DNA from: an uncultured Prevotella sp.
GTDB taxonomy: Bacteria > Bacteroidota > Bacteroidia > Bacteroidales > Bacteroidaceae
Assembly (NCBI GenBank): GCA_900557035.1
Contig: USRA01000027.1
Coordinates: 1 to 25,468 of the forward strand
Reading direction: 5' to 3'
Length of the DNA: 25,468 nt
The translations under genes and the position numbers were made by a program. The notes beneath the pieces are model-generated. The model made no database searches. It saw nothing but the letters and a program-made list of their open reading frames with translations, and was not told the DNA's origin. Numbering within the stretch: the stretch's first letter is position 1; each line of letters opens with the position of its first letter. Shown here in pieces: positions 13,776 to 23,343 of this stretch.

Positions 13776-15275
13776 AATACCGAGCGCCTTGTTAAGCCCT
13801 ACCTGTGTCAGCTTCACGTCGATTTCCGCATCGATCTTCTGGCTCTGTGCCTGCTGCCAGGCAGTCTGAGCAGCCATCACATCGGTAACTTCCATCACTC
13901 CCTCCTTGAATCCGAGGTTTGCACATCTCAGGTTCTCATTGGCGCTGTCAATGTTCTTGGTGGCCATGCTGAGCTTCTTCTCAGCTTCCTTCACCTTGAA
14001 CTGGCTCTGGGTAATCTGGAGATGAATCTTCTCGCGGGTATCGTCGAGGTTCATCTGGGCAATGTTGGTGGCCGCCTTGGATGCACGCACCTTATAGGCA
14101 CCGTCAAACCAGTTCCATACCGGAATCTGCACGATGACACCAATATTCCATACGCCGGTAAACTTCTTCTGGAAACCATTGAACACATTTGGATTCGAAA
14201 TAGTGTAGCCGCCGGTCAATGCCACATGAGGCAGATAGACGGCGCGAACCAGATTGGTGGCTTGTTTGGAAATATCGACCGTGTTCTGGAGCATGCGCAA
14301 TTCCGGACGGGTATTCATCGCAGAATCAGAAGCTGCTACCCGCTGCTGCTCTGTATCCACTGGAGTTCCCGAAAGAGCCAGCGTCTCCTTGTCTTCATCG
14401 GCAAGAGTCACTTCCTGGTTCATCGGAATGCCGCAAAGCTGACAGAGAAGCATCTTGGAGAGCATCAGACCGTCTTCTGCCTGGGTAATCTTCATCTCCG
14501 CCTCGTTCACCTTCACATCTACCTTCAGGCCATCTGCCTTGGTGGCTACGCCCTGCTGAATCATCTTGTGAACATCATCATTGAGCTTTTTCACCAGGTC
14601 TCTGTAGCTGGTGGCGAGCTTGTACTTCTGCTTCAGCGAAACGGCAAGCCAGTAAGCCTGGTCTATGCTGTAGAGAGTCTTCTGGGTCTGCATGTCGAGA
14701 TCATTGTCTGCTATCTGCTCACCGATGTCTGCAATCTTGTTGGCAGCCAGGATGGCGCCGCCCATATAGATAGGCTGGCGGAGCATCACGCTACCAGCCC
14801 ACATGTTGCGGGTGTCGGTGCGGAAAGCATCTACCACGCTCTGTCCGATGGCATTGCCCTGCTGCTGGATAACGCTTCCTTTCTCGTTGAGCAATCCTCC
14901 GATTTTCTGTGCCTGTTCAGGGGTGAGCATTCCCTTGCTTACCAAATCGGTCATTATGTCGTTGGCATTGCCGGTGATTCCACCTACGATATTGGAACCT
15001 AAACTACTGAATGCTGACTTCTGACCATCATTGAGCAAAGAGATTTCTCTGCTGAACCATTCATATCCGCCCATGGCATCTACCTTTGGCAAATATTTCG
15101 TGCGCGCCGATTTCTTCAGGTTGGTCGCCACGTCCTTCTTGAGCTTTGAGGCATTGATCTGCTTATTGTTGCGTAGCGCCATCGCACGACAACTGTCGAG
15201 GTTCAGAACCATCGTTTGAGCCTCGGCTGCAGTCATTGCTCCCATCAGCATGATAAGAGTTAATATTTTTTTCAT
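13767..15275 (-). CDS. TolC-like outer membrane efflux protein
   Basis: 502 residues, the usual OEP length. The signal peptide is about 1-20 (MKKILTLIMLMGAMTAAEAQ), followed by LNLDSCRAMALRNNKQI, the typical first helix of TolC family channels. The internal repeat is visible as the second long helical region near the C-terminus (ESNENLRCANLGFKEGVMEV-type pattern, here SANENLRCANLGFKEGVMEV). It forms the trimeric outer-membrane and periplasmic duct of the exporter encoded downstream on the same strand. It is the first gene of the operon, with a promoter at 15305-15335. No TetR- or MarR-type regulator gene is adjacent, although such operons often have one. Confidence 0.93.
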   Translation of the reverse strand: MKKILTLIMLMGAMTAAEAQTMVLNLDSCRAMALRNNKQINASKLKKDVATNLKKSARTKYLPKVDAMGGYEWFSREISLLNDGQKSAFSSLGSNIVGGITGNANDIMTDLVSKGMLTPEQAQKIGGLLNEKGSVIQQQGNAIGQSVVDAFRTDTRNMWAGSVMLRQPIYMGGAILAANKIADIGEQIADNDLDMQTQKTLYSIDQAYWLAVSLKQKYKLATSYRDLVKKLNDDVHKMIQQGVATKADGLKVDVKVNEAEMKITQAEDGLMLSKMLLCQLCGIPMNQEVTLADEDKETLALSGTPVDTEQQRVAASDSAMNTRPELRMLQNTVDISKQATNLVRAVYLPHVALTGGYTISNPNVFNGFQKKFTGVWNIGVIVQIPVWNWFDGAYKVRASKAATNIAQMNLDDTREKIHLQITQSQFKVKEAEKKLSMATKNIDSANENLRCANLGFKEGVMEVTDVMAAQTAWQQAQSQKIDAEIDVKLTQVGLNKALGILQ

Positions 15276-15304
15276 TCCTTTACTATAATATTATAATATC
15301 GGTG

Positions 15305-15335
15305 CAAATTTATGGAAATATTCGCAAACCACAAA
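15305..15335 (-). promoter_or_regulatory. Promoter of the TolC-HlyD-permease operon
   Basis: Reverse strand: TTTG at 15335-15332, a 19-nt spacer and TAAATTTG at 15312-15305, about 30 nt upstream of the TolC-like start codon. Confidence 0.7.
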
Positions 15336-15403
15336 GGATTTTTTATTATCAAATCTTTAAGAATCGAAAAATGCCTTACATTATGGAAAAATGGAACATT
15401 CTT

Positions 15404-16417
15404 CTATTCAAATTCAACAATGATTTCTCCTTCCCAGTCGGGATTTACGGTGAATCCCAGGTTTCCTTTTCCGGAATCATCATCTTCTTTCTGGTCAGGG
15501 TCGGAGATGGTATGATCTTTGATGCTGATATTGCTCTGGGTGATGTTGTTGCATTTCACCGGGATGCCTTCCTTGGAATATTCCTTGATGCTCTGAGCAT
15601 CTGCATCCAGGATGTTGATGGTCATTTTCAATCCCTTGTTCTCTTCGCGAGGGAAGGTATAGACCGAATAATCCCTTTTGCCTTCCTGAAGCTTGAAGCT
15701 TTCGGTCTGCCGGCTTTGTACGCATCCATAACCCGTTACGGCGTCAAGGGTGCTGCTGCCTCCCGTATAGTAAAACTTGATGCTGTGCGCCTCGGCGGGG
15801 ATGGTGGCGTCGGTGATATGGACCTTAAACTGTGCCACGGCTCTATTCAGCAGGATGTAATCATCCGTATCCTCTCCATCTATCACATTGAAAGTGCCGT
15901 AATAGAAGAAGGTATCGGTCATCTTGTTCTTGTAGAATTTCACTTTCTCTGGGGAACTGATCGTACAGTTGCCGCTTCCGTTGTGGCCGATGGCAACCAT
16001 TCGGTATTTTCCCGCATCCAGATTAATCCCGATATCATCGTAGCCGTCTTCTGCTTTCAGATTCAGGGTCTTCACCTTTTCCTCTCCATCAAAAATGGCG
16101 ATGGAGAGCCGGGAGCAGTAATCTTCTAGAGGCTTTCCCTCTATTTCCTCATCTCCTTCATCCAATCCGTCTTCATCTCCTTCTTCCTCATCTCCGGAAT
16201 CTCCTTTTCCGCTTCTTGTTCTCGTAGAATTGTTTTTCTGAATGGAACTGTTGGATTGTTGTGACTTCTTTGCCACGGACGCATGGATGATTACATTGGC
16301 GTTTGCGTCATGTGAATTGGTACCCGAATCATCGAGTGCAAACTTTTCGCATGAAGTAAGCGTAGCTACTAGCATCAGCAAGAGGGATGCCAGCCAGACA
16401 TAGGTCTTCTTCTTCAT
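15404..16417 (-). CDS. FimB/Mfa2-like fimbrial-anchor type lipoprotein (putative)
   Basis: 337 residues. A lipoprotein signal peptide with lipobox LTSC (lipidated Cys23). A Ser/Asn/Thr-rich and then strongly acidic linker follows (about 60-95, with GDEEEGDEDGLDEGDEE). The beta-rich body starts at LSIAIFDGEEKV, and LDAGKYRMVAIGHNGSGN is reminiscent of the first transthyretin-like domain of FimB/Mfa2 family proteins, which anchor and cap type V fimbriae in Bacteroidales. No fimbrillin, FimA-like or other fimbrial genes flank it, so it may be a solitary surface lipoprotein. The family assignment rests on pattern resemblance only. The neighbours are the exporter operon downstream and a divergent HAD gene upstream. 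Confidence 0.6.
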   Translation of the reverse strand: MKKKTYVWLASLLLMLVATLTSCEKFALDDSGTNSHDANANVIIHASVAKKSQQSNSSIQKNNSTRTRSGKGDSGDEEEGDEDGLDEGDEEIEGKPLEDYCSRLSIAIFDGEEKVKTLNLKAEDGYDDIGINLDAGKYRMVAIGHNGSGNCTISSPEKVKFYKNKMTDTFFYYGTFNVIDGEDTDDYILLNRAVAQFKVHITDATIPAEAHSIKFYYTGGSSTLDAVTGYGCVQSRQTESFKLQEGKRDYSVYTFPREENKGLKMTINILDADAQSIKEYSKEGIPVKCNNITQSNISIKDHTISDPDQKEDDDSGKGNLGFTVNPDWEGEIIVEFE

Positions 16418-16484
16418 ATCACTAAGCTTTTAGTTTGCTTTCTATGCGTGGTGCAAGACGTTTTCTTGCGCATGAAAGTCGCTG

Positions 16485-16515
16485 CAAATATACGCTTTTT
16501 CTGCGAAAATGGCAA
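16485..16515 (-). promoter_or_regulatory. Promoter of the FimB-like lipoprotein gene
   Basis: Reverse strand: TTG at 16515-16513, a 20-nt spacer, TATATTTG at 16492-16485. The leader contains a hairpin (GCAAGA 16453-16458, inverse 16464-16469). It is divergent from the HAD promoter, with the -33 boxes about 25 bp apart. Confidence 0.7.
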
Positions 16516-16540
16516 GGATATTTAAAAAAAACTGCATATC

Positions 16541-16572
16541 TTTGGCTAATTATCTGTTTTTTCGTATATTTG
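16541..16572 (+). promoter_or_regulatory. Promoter of the HAD phosphatase gene
   Basis: TTTG at 16541-16544, a 20-nt spacer and TATATTTG at 16565-16572. This gives a leader of about 125 nt if translation starts at 16705, or about 57 nt if at 16636. Confidence 0.78.
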
Positions 16573-16704
16573 CACCCGTTTTTTCAGCGAGAAGAATCAT
16601 TTGTATCTATATATAATAAGGTACGCGCGAGAGAAATGATAAATACGGCATGGTATTTACATGATAAGGATTTGGGTTTAAATAATAAGGAACAAGATAT
16701 ATTT

Positions 16705-17496
16705 ATGGATAAGAAGATAAAAGCATTGTTTTTCGACATCGACGGCACGTTGGTGAGTTTTAAGTCTCACAGGATTCCGCAGAGTACTGTGGATGCTTTG
16801 GAGCAGGCTAAGAAGAATGGGGTAGAGGTGTATATTTCTACGGGACGCCCCAAGCAGATCATCAATAACCTCGGTCAGATAGAGCATCTCATCGATGGTT
16901 ACATCACAGCCAATGGGGCTCGCTGCTTTGTGGAGGATACATTGGTGAGCCAGCACGCCATCCTTCCTTCTGACGTGAAGAAAATCATCGAGGCAGCTGA
17001 TAGAGACAACTATCCTGCCATCGTGGTAAGCGAGAGCCGTTTTGCCATTCATCATTATACCGACGAGGTTTATGAAATCTTCTGCAAGGGATTGGGAGTA
17101 GATAGCAGTATCTTCATCACGGATGTAGATGCTTTGGGCGATGAGGCCATCTTGCAGGTCACTCCTTTCTGCACCGTAGAGCAGGAAGCGCTCCTGATGC
17201 CTACGCTCGCAAACTGTACTTCCGGAAGATGGCACCCTGCCTTTACTGATATTACGGCGCGTGGAGCCGATAAGGGAAAGGGGCTCCACGCAATGGCTGA
17301 TTATCTCGGCTTGAACATTGAAGAAACTATGGCGTTCGGTGATGGTGGCAACGACATCTCTATCATCAAGGAGGCAGGTGTAGGTGTGGCAATGGGCAAT
17401 GCTGGTGAAGAATTGAAGCTGGTAGCCGATTACATTACGACTCATGTGGATGAAGATGGAGTGAAAAATGCCCTCATCAAGTATGGTGTTATTTAA
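16705..17496 (+). CDS. Cof-type HAD superfamily hydrolase (sugar/FMN phosphatase-like)
   Basis: 263 residues from the ATG at 16705. All HAD motifs are present: Asp11/Asp13 in FFDIDGTL (motif I), Thr46 in ISTGRP (II), Lys190 in RGADKGKGL (III) and Asp213/Asp217 in GDGGNDI (IV). The type IIB cap sits between motifs II and III. These cytoplasmic Cof/YbiV-type enzymes remove phosphate from sugar phosphates, FMN or PLP. The exact substrate is unclear. The frame stays open upstream to 16435, but that region contains the promoter, so longer starts before about 16580 are excluded. An in-frame ATG at 16636 remains possible and would add 23 residues with no family match. It is a single-gene unit with a terminator at 17571-17611. 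Confidence 0.92.
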   Translation: MDKKIKALFFDIDGTLVSFKSHRIPQSTVDALEQAKKNGVEVYISTGRPKQIINNLGQIEHLIDGYITANGARCFVEDTLVSQHAILPSDVKKIIEAADRDNYPAIVVSESRFAIHHYTDEVYEIFCKGLGVDSSIFITDVDALGDEAILQVTPFCTVEQEALLMPTLANCTSGRWHPAFTDITARGADKGKGLHAMADYLGLNIEETMAFGDGGNDISIIKEAGVGVAMGNAGEELKLVADYITTHVDEDGVKNALIKYGVI

Positions 17497-17570
17497 AATA
17501 GATGAGGATTTTGATTCCGATTCTAAATGGAAGCAGATGGGTGTCTTTCGTTTTGTTATAGAATATAAGG

Positions 17571-17615
17571 TAAGCGTGGTGTTTTGTTTGAAAACATCAC
17601 GCTTATCTTTTGTTT
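17571..17615 (+). terminator. Intrinsic terminator of the HAD gene
   Basis: TAAGCGTGGTGTTTT (17571-17585) pairs with AAAACATCACGCTTA (17591-17605) with one G-U pair and a 5-nt loop, followed by the T-rich tract TCTTTTGTTTT. Confidence 0.82.
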
Positions 17616-17766
17616 TGAAAACCGTCTGTTTGTCTGATGCTTTCTTGAAAACGTGTCTTTTTGTAGATTAAAGTGCTTTAAAACTGTCGAAAAGTAGGGA
17701 AATATGCGGAAAATATACAAAAAGTAGAAGGAAAATGGTTTTAGGTAGCATTTTGTTAGCTAAAAA

Positions 17767-17798
17767 TTTGTTTATTTTATAAAAAGTATGTATCTTTG
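17767..17798 (+). promoter_or_regulatory. Promoter of the susC-susD locus
   Basis: TTTG at 17767-17770, a 20-nt spacer and TATCTTTG at 17791-17798. The start of transcription is near 17805, giving a leader of about 36 nt before the susC ATG. The promoter looks intact although susC is broken. Confidence 0.8.
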
Positions 17799-17840
17799 CA
17801 TCCGATATTTGTAAGTTGTTAAATTTAAGAGAGAGAAATT

Positions 17841-20800
17841 ATGACAAAAAGACTAACCATGTTAATGGGAGGGCTTGTTCTTTCAACAGGAATGGTTCTC
17901 GCGCAGACTACTGTTACAGGTAAGGTTGTTTCTCAGGAAGACGGTGAGCCAGTGATTGGCGCATCTGTTAAAATCGCAGGAACAAAGACTGGTACAGTGA
18001 CCGATGTGGATGGTAACTTTACTCTGCCAAATGCAAGTAAGGATGCTGTTCTCGAAGTTACTTATCTTGGTATGGAGCCAAAGAAAGTAAAAGCTTCTGC
18101 TAAGATGAAGATTATGCTGGTTGCTGACTCAAGAAACCTTGATGAGGTTGTTGTTACTGCGATGGGTATTTCCCGTTCTAGTAAGGCTTTGGGATATTCT
18201 GCTGCTGTTGTGGGCGGTGAGAAAATCTCTGAGTCTCGTACCAACGACGTTATGTCTAGTCTTGCAGGTAAGGTAGCTGGTGTGCAGATTTCTTCAACAT
18301 CTTCTGACCCAGGTTCTTCTAATTCTGTCATCATCCGTGGTGTCAGTTCATTGTCGGGTAACAACCAGCCTTTGTATGTTGTTGATGGTGTGCCATTGAA
18401 TAACTCTACTGTTTCCAGCAGTAATAACTTGGTAAGCAGTAATAGCTTGGACAATGGTTATGATTTTGGTAACGGTGCCAATGCAGTAAACCCTGATGAT
18501 GTTGCCAGCATGACCATCCTGAAGGGTGCTGCCGCAACTGCACTTTATGGTAGCCGTGCTGCCAATGGTGTTGTGTTGATTACTACCAAGAGTGGTAAGA
18601 AGCAGAACAAGGGTATTGGTGTTGAGTATAATGGTGGTTTGCAGTTTGAGTCTGTGCTTCGCTTGCCTCAGCTCCAGAACGAGTTCGGTATGGGATGGTA
18701 TGGTGACAAGACTGATATCGAGAATGGTTCTTGGGGACCAGCTTTCGATGGCTCAACCTTGAAATATGGTAATGTTTATGATAACTCTCAGAAACTGAAG
18801 AGCTATCTTCCTATAAAGAACAATGTCAAGGACTTCTTTGACACGGGTCTTCGCTACAGCAACAGTGTATCTTTCAATGGTGCAACTGATGCTAGTAATT
18901 TCTTCTTGAGTCTTTCTTAGATTCATGATGATGGTATTATCCCTACTGATGCGGATAGTTACAACAAATATACATTCTCTGGTCGAGCTTTCACAAGATC
19001 AAGAATGTAACATTGAGCATGTCTGCCAACTATGCTTATCAGAAGAACAACTTCGTGACTACTGGTCAGAAGACGGGTTCTATGTATAATGCCATCATGC
19101 AGACTCCTCGCGATATCAGTATCGTAGAGATGAAGGACTTGAATGATCCATTCAATACGCCAGGTTATTACTATACTCCTTATGGTGTAACCAACCCATA
19201 CTATATCTTGAATAACTACAAGAATGAGTATGAGTCTGAACGTTTCTATGGTAAGTTGCAGTTTGACTGGGATATCTTCACCGATTTGAAGTTCTCTACC
19301 CGTTTCGGTCTTGATACAACTACTGGTGATCATAACACCGGTGAACCAAACATGTCTGCACTTTATGCAAACACTCCAAACTGGGCGGATGCATTGAAGT
19401 CATTGACAGGTTCTGTAACTGAGCAGACTGAGCGTCGCCGCGAGATGGACTTCAATGCAATGTTCAATTACACCCATAAGTTCATCGATAAGTTGGATGT
19501 AAACGCAGCTCTCGGTTTCAATGGTAATGAGCGTAAATACACATACTTGTATGGTGCAGTTACTAATTTGACTATACCTACTTATTTCAACTTGACAAAC
19601 TCTTCTGAGAAACCAACTCTTGATCAGTATCAGTCACTTCGTCGCTTGATGGGTGCATATGGTCAGGTCGAACTCGGATGGGACGATTGGGCTTATTTGA
19701 CAATGACCGCCCGTAACGACTGGTCTTCAACTCTTCCTAAGGGTAACCGCTCATTCTTCTATCCTGGTGTAACAGGTAGCTTCGTGTTCTCTAAGTTCCT
19801 GTCTCCTGAGGCTCAGAAGATCGTGACTTTCGGTAAGTTCCGTGCTGCTTGGGGTAAGACTGGTAATGATGCCAGCGTATATATGACAAACTCTGTCTAT
19901 GCTCAGGCTTCAGCTAATACTTCAGGCTGGGGTTCTAGTAAATTCCCATTCACCAATGGTAACTACAATGCTTATACCAAGGGCAATACTCTGGGTAGTA
20001 ATACTTTGAGTCCTGAGATGACTACAGAGTTTGAGTTTGGTTTGAACATGGCATTCTTGCAGAACCGTATTTCATTTGATGTTTCATATTACGACAGAAA
20101 CTCAGACAAGCAGATCTTCTCTTTGAATATGGATCCAGCTTCTGGTTACACATATCAGAACATGAACCTTGGTAAGATTCGCAACCGTGGTATTGAGGCT
20201 TTGGTAAGCGTAACTCCTATTAAGACCAAGGATTTCAAATGGGATCTCTCTTGGAACTTCACCAAGAACAAGAGTAAGGTAATTTCTTTGCCTGAGGAAC
20301 TCGGCGGTGAATCTGTTATCTATGGTTTCTCTGGCGGTACTTCTCTCTATGCTATCGTAGGTGAGGAACTCGGTGTGTTCAAGGCTTATACTTCTAAGCG
20401 TGATGACCAGGGACGTTTGATCGTAGATGCAAATGGTCTTCCTCAGAAGACTGATAAGCAGGAAATTGTAGGTAGCATGAACAGTAAGTATCAGATGGGT
20501 ATTTCTAATACCTTGTCTTATAAGGGTGTCAGCCTGTCATTCGACTTTGATATCCGTAAGGGTGGTGTGATGTTCTCTCGTACCAAGAATATTACATACT
20601 TCACCGGTAATGCTATCCAGACAGCATACAACCATCGTAACCCATGGATTATTCCAAATTCTGTGGTTCAGTCTGGTACAGATGCTAATGGTGCTCCTAT
20701 CTATACAGAGAATACTACTGCTCTGACACCAACCAATATCTACAACTATTGGAACAATGGTGCTGATAACTACGATGCAGAATTCTTGGTTGACAAGAGT

Positions 20801-21046
20801 TATGTAAAGCTTCGTTCTGTAGTTCTCTCTTGGGATTTGCCAAAGGCTTGGTTGGCTAAGACATTCTTGACTGGCGTTAAGGTTTCTGTCTTCGGTAACA
20901 ATCTCTTCCTCTGGACACCTTCTAGCAATACATTCATCGACCCAGAATCAAGCTCATTCGGTAACGACTTGTCTGGTAACTTCGGTGAGTATTCTGCTAA
21001 CCCAAGCTCACGCAAGATGGGTTTCAATGTTTCTGTTAAATTCTAA
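17841..21046 (+). pseudogene. SusC/RagA-family TonB-dependent outer-membrane receptor, disrupted
   Basis: Two reading frames together make one SusC-type receptor of about 1068 residues. The first part (17841-18920) has a signal peptide (1-22, ending LAQ), a CarboxypepD_reg-like domain (about 23-100) and the TonB plug (NDVMSSLAGKVAGVQISST, SVIIRGVSSLSGNNQPLYVV). It stops at a TAG (18918-18920) after FFLSLS. Reading on in the same frame gives IHDDGIIPTDADSYNKYTFS, typical SusC sequence, so the TAG is a substitution inside the gene. At 18990-18991 one base is missing: the frame shifts and HKIKNVTLSMSANYAYQ continues to the normal barrel C-terminus (19013-21046), ending KMGFNVSVKF. It is probably non-functional unless these are sequence errors. 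susD follows at 21060. Confidence 0.88.
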
Positions 21047-21059
21047 AGGTGGATCATTT

Positions 21060-22553
21060 ATGAAAAAAATATTATTATATAGTGCAGCTTGCCTCTTGGC
21101 GCTTTCTAGCTGCGATATGGATATCAATGAGAATCCAAACTATCCTGCTTCTGGTGATATTACACCTTCATTGGAGTTCCCTGCTGTGCAGAATGCCATA
21201 GCTGCGGTTCCTGGTGATGCGATGTTCGCCTATGGTGGCTATTTTGCTCAGTATTTTGAGCAGCGTCCTGAGTATAATCAGTATAACGACATTGCTGAGC
21301 TTCACTTTGATGAGGCTTCTCAGCTCTTCGACCGTTGCTATAGTACCATCTATGCCGGTGCGATGACTGATATCAAGGATATTGAAAGTAAGACTACCAA
21401 TACAGCCAACCTCTATGTCTGCAAGGTAATGACAGCTTTGGCTATGCAGTATATGGTAGATGCTTGTAGCGATGCTCCTTATACAGAGGCTTGTCAGGGT
21501 AGCTCTAATCCTAATCCGGTTTGGGATGATGGTCAGAGTGTTTATGAGAATGTTTTGAAGGCAATGGATGAAGCAGAGGCAGCTATTGCAGCTTCTGACA
21601 ACATCGATATGACCGACCCTATGTTCAGCAAGAATCTGGATAGCTGGAAGCGTTTTGCCAATGCCCTCCGTCTTCGTATGTATATGCGTCTGATTGATGC
21701 AAATGTAGATGCTGCTAATTATACAGCCAAGGCTAAGGCTATCGTGGCTAATGGTATCCTCCCGGTTTCTGATGTAGTATTTAATGTATATAGCAATGCA
21801 GAGGGACAGTATAATCCTTGGTATAGTAATATCTTCTCTTTGAATGCAAACAATTTCTGTGCTGCATATCCATTGGTAACCTACTTCAATGCTACCAACG
21901 ACCCTCGTGAAGCCTATGCTTTGAACAAGGCTGCTGCAAGTGGAAAGTATGTAGGTGAGATTCCTGGTGCAAAGACTAAGTATTTGGAATGGGATGGTAC
22001 TAAGTTGATGGATAAGGATGTAAGTCTCGTTAATACCGAGGTTGCCAAAGCTATGCCGGTTTATCTCTTTACTCTTAGCGAGGTTGAGTTCCTGAAGGCC
22101 GAAGTTGAGTTGCGATTCAACAATGATGAGGCTGCTGCCAAGGCTGATTATGAGGCTGCTGTTGAGAATGACTTCTTGTCTCGTCAGGTTGCAGGCTACT
22201 CTGATTTCATTGCGGGTGATAAGGTAAACTTTGACAAGCAGGCTACCAAGGAAGATAAGTTGAAGCTGATCTATATGCAGAAGTGGGTTGCTTTGTTCTA
22301 TCGTAATCACTTTGAGGCTTGGTCTGAGCAGCGTCGTACTGATGTTCCTGCCGTGTCTTCTGCTTCTGCTGAGAAGGTTCACAAGGATCCTACAAGCTAT
22401 ACTGCTGGTAATCTGATTGTGCCTGCTGTTAATTACTATGGTAAGAACGGCTTGTGCAAGCGTATGCCTTATCCTTCATCTGCACGTCAGTTGAACAAGA
22501 ATACTCCTGCAGTTAAGACTTTGGCAGATCCTGTATTCTGGGACGTAAAGTAA
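21060..22553 (+). CDS. SusD/RagB-family nutrient-binding outer membrane lipoprotein (SusD-like_2 type)
   Basis: 497 residues from the ATG at 21060, 13 nt after the susC stop. The frame is open further back into susC, but this ATG begins a lipoprotein signal with lipobox LSSC (Cys18). SusD lids cap the SusC barrel and help capture the ligand. The helical TPR-like layout is visible, with features such as SWKRFANALRLRMYMRLIDA, LSEVEFLKAEVELRF and QKWVALFYRNHFEAWSEQRR, which are hallmarks of the SusD_RagB/SusD-like_2 family. The ligand cannot be read from the sequence. The company of two further lipoproteins recalls the peptide-binding BT2263 system. It appears intact even though its susC partner is broken. 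Confidence 0.92.
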   Translation: MKKILLYSAACLLALSSCDMDINENPNYPASGDITPSLEFPAVQNAIAAVPGDAMFAYGGYFAQYFEQRPEYNQYNDIAELHFDEASQLFDRCYSTIYAGAMTDIKDIESKTTNTANLYVCKVMTALAMQYMVDACSDAPYTEACQGSSNPNPVWDDGQSVYENVLKAMDEAEAAIAASDNIDMTDPMFSKNLDSWKRFANALRLRMYMRLIDANVDAANYTAKAKAIVANGILPVSDVVFNVYSNAEGQYNPWYSNIFSLNANNFCAAYPLVTYFNATNDPREAYALNKAAASGKYVGEIPGAKTKYLEWDGTKLMDKDVSLVNTEVAKAMPVYLFTLSEVEFLKAEVELRFNNDEAAAKADYEAAVENDFLSRQVAGYSDFIAGDKVNFDKQATKEDKLKLIYMQKWVALFYRNHFEAWSEQRRTDVPAVSSASAEKVHKDPTSYTAGNLIVPAVNYYGKNGLCKRMPYPSSARQLNKNTPAVKTLADPVFWDVK

Positions 22554-22596
22554 TCAATAGGTACTTTTATTCATTCATTATATAAAGATAAAAGAT

Positions 22597-23313
22597 ATGA
22601 AAAAGATATTGTTTTTGGCCTTGATGCTCAGCATGACAGCTGTTGGATTTACTTCTTGCAGCGACGATGAGGAGTTTACTGATTCAAGGATTACATATTA
22701 TCCTGTTTTGGAAATCCAGGGTGATGACTTTGTTCAGGTGCCTATCGGTACAGCTTATAGTGAGCAGGGATGTAAAGCTACATTGAATGGAGAGGATTAC
22801 TCTTCTAAGGTAGTAACTTCTGGTACTGTAGATGCTTCTAAGGCTGGTTTGTATTACATCACTTATTCAGCAACAAATGCTGATGGCTTCTCTGTATCTA
22901 CTACTCGTACGGTAGCTGTCTGTGATCCAACCATTACAACAGATATGTCGGGTACTTATACTCTTCAGGCTGGTTCTCATCGTGATTATCACAAAGATGA
23001 TGGTTCTGTAGCTACTACAGCTTTCTCTGGTTATACCGTTAAGGTTACTAAGGCTGCACCTGGCATCTTCTATGTAAGTGATATGATGGGTGGTTACTAT
23101 GACCAGAAAGCAGGTTATGGTTCAAGCTACGCAATGACAGGTTACTTCCAGTTGTTGGCTGATAATTCTCTGGTCTTGCTTTCTAGTTCTGTGGAAGGTT
23201 GGGGCGATTCTGCTACTGGCTTTAAGGATGGAAAGTATGATCCTGCTACAGGAGAAATCTCTTACGTAGTGAATTATGCCAAAACAATGGACTTTACCAT
23301 CTCATTGAAGTAA
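22597..23313 (+). CDS. Surface lipoprotein, BT2262-like (Ig-like DUF5011/DUF5012-type domain)
   Basis: 238 residues with lipobox FTSC (Cys21) followed by the acidic SDDEE typical of surface-exported Bacteroidota lipoproteins. The N-terminal half (about 30-110) is an Ig-like beta-sandwich repeat of DUF5011 style (IPIGTAYSEQGCKATLNGED-like pattern, GLYYITYSATNADG). The C-terminal half (about 118-238) is a beta-rich domain starting MSGTYTLQAG. It lies 43 nt after susD on the same strand, with no terminator between, and is probably an accessory subunit of the SusCD complex. The match to BT2262 is from memory of gene order and layout, not an alignment. Confidence 0.7.
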   Translation: MKKILFLALMLSMTAVGFTSCSDDEEFTDSRITYYPVLEIQGDDFVQVPIGTAYSEQGCKATLNGEDYSSKVVTSGTVDASKAGLYYITYSATNADGFSVSTTRTVAVCDPTITTDMSGTYTLQAGSHRDYHKDDGSVATTAFSGYTVKVTKAAPGIFYVSDMMGGYYDQKAGYGSSYAMTGYFQLLADNSLVLLSSSVEGWGDSATGFKDGKYDPATGEISYVVNYAKTMDFTISLK

Positions 23314-23343
23314 TAAAAAATAAGATTTTAAAGGAATAAGATT

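Larger units (their letters stand above)
17497..17840. other. Intergenic region between the HAD gene and susC
   Basis: 344 bp holding the HAD terminator (17571-17611) and the susC promoter (17767-17798). No credible gene was seen. No sigma/anti-sigma or hybrid two-component regulator gene lies next to the Sus locus. Confidence 0.75.

Noticed and set aside
13737..15002. 421-codon plus-strand open frame opposite the TolC-like gene
   Set aside because: Antisense shadow of a clear OEP gene with a signal peptide. Composition (His/Leu-rich) is typical of a complement-strand artefact.
17841..21046. Programmed frameshift or phase-variable susC
   Set aside because: No slippery heptamer, homopolymer run or short tandem repeat at 18990, and no inverted sites suggesting a switch. 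The separate amber stop also argues for simple loss or sequence error.
21168..22382. 404-codon open frame on the minus strand inside susD
   Set aside because: It lies wholly antisense to a well-recognised SusD gene, is rich in Ile/Ser/Leu as expected from reading its codons backwards, and has no promoter or family resemblance.
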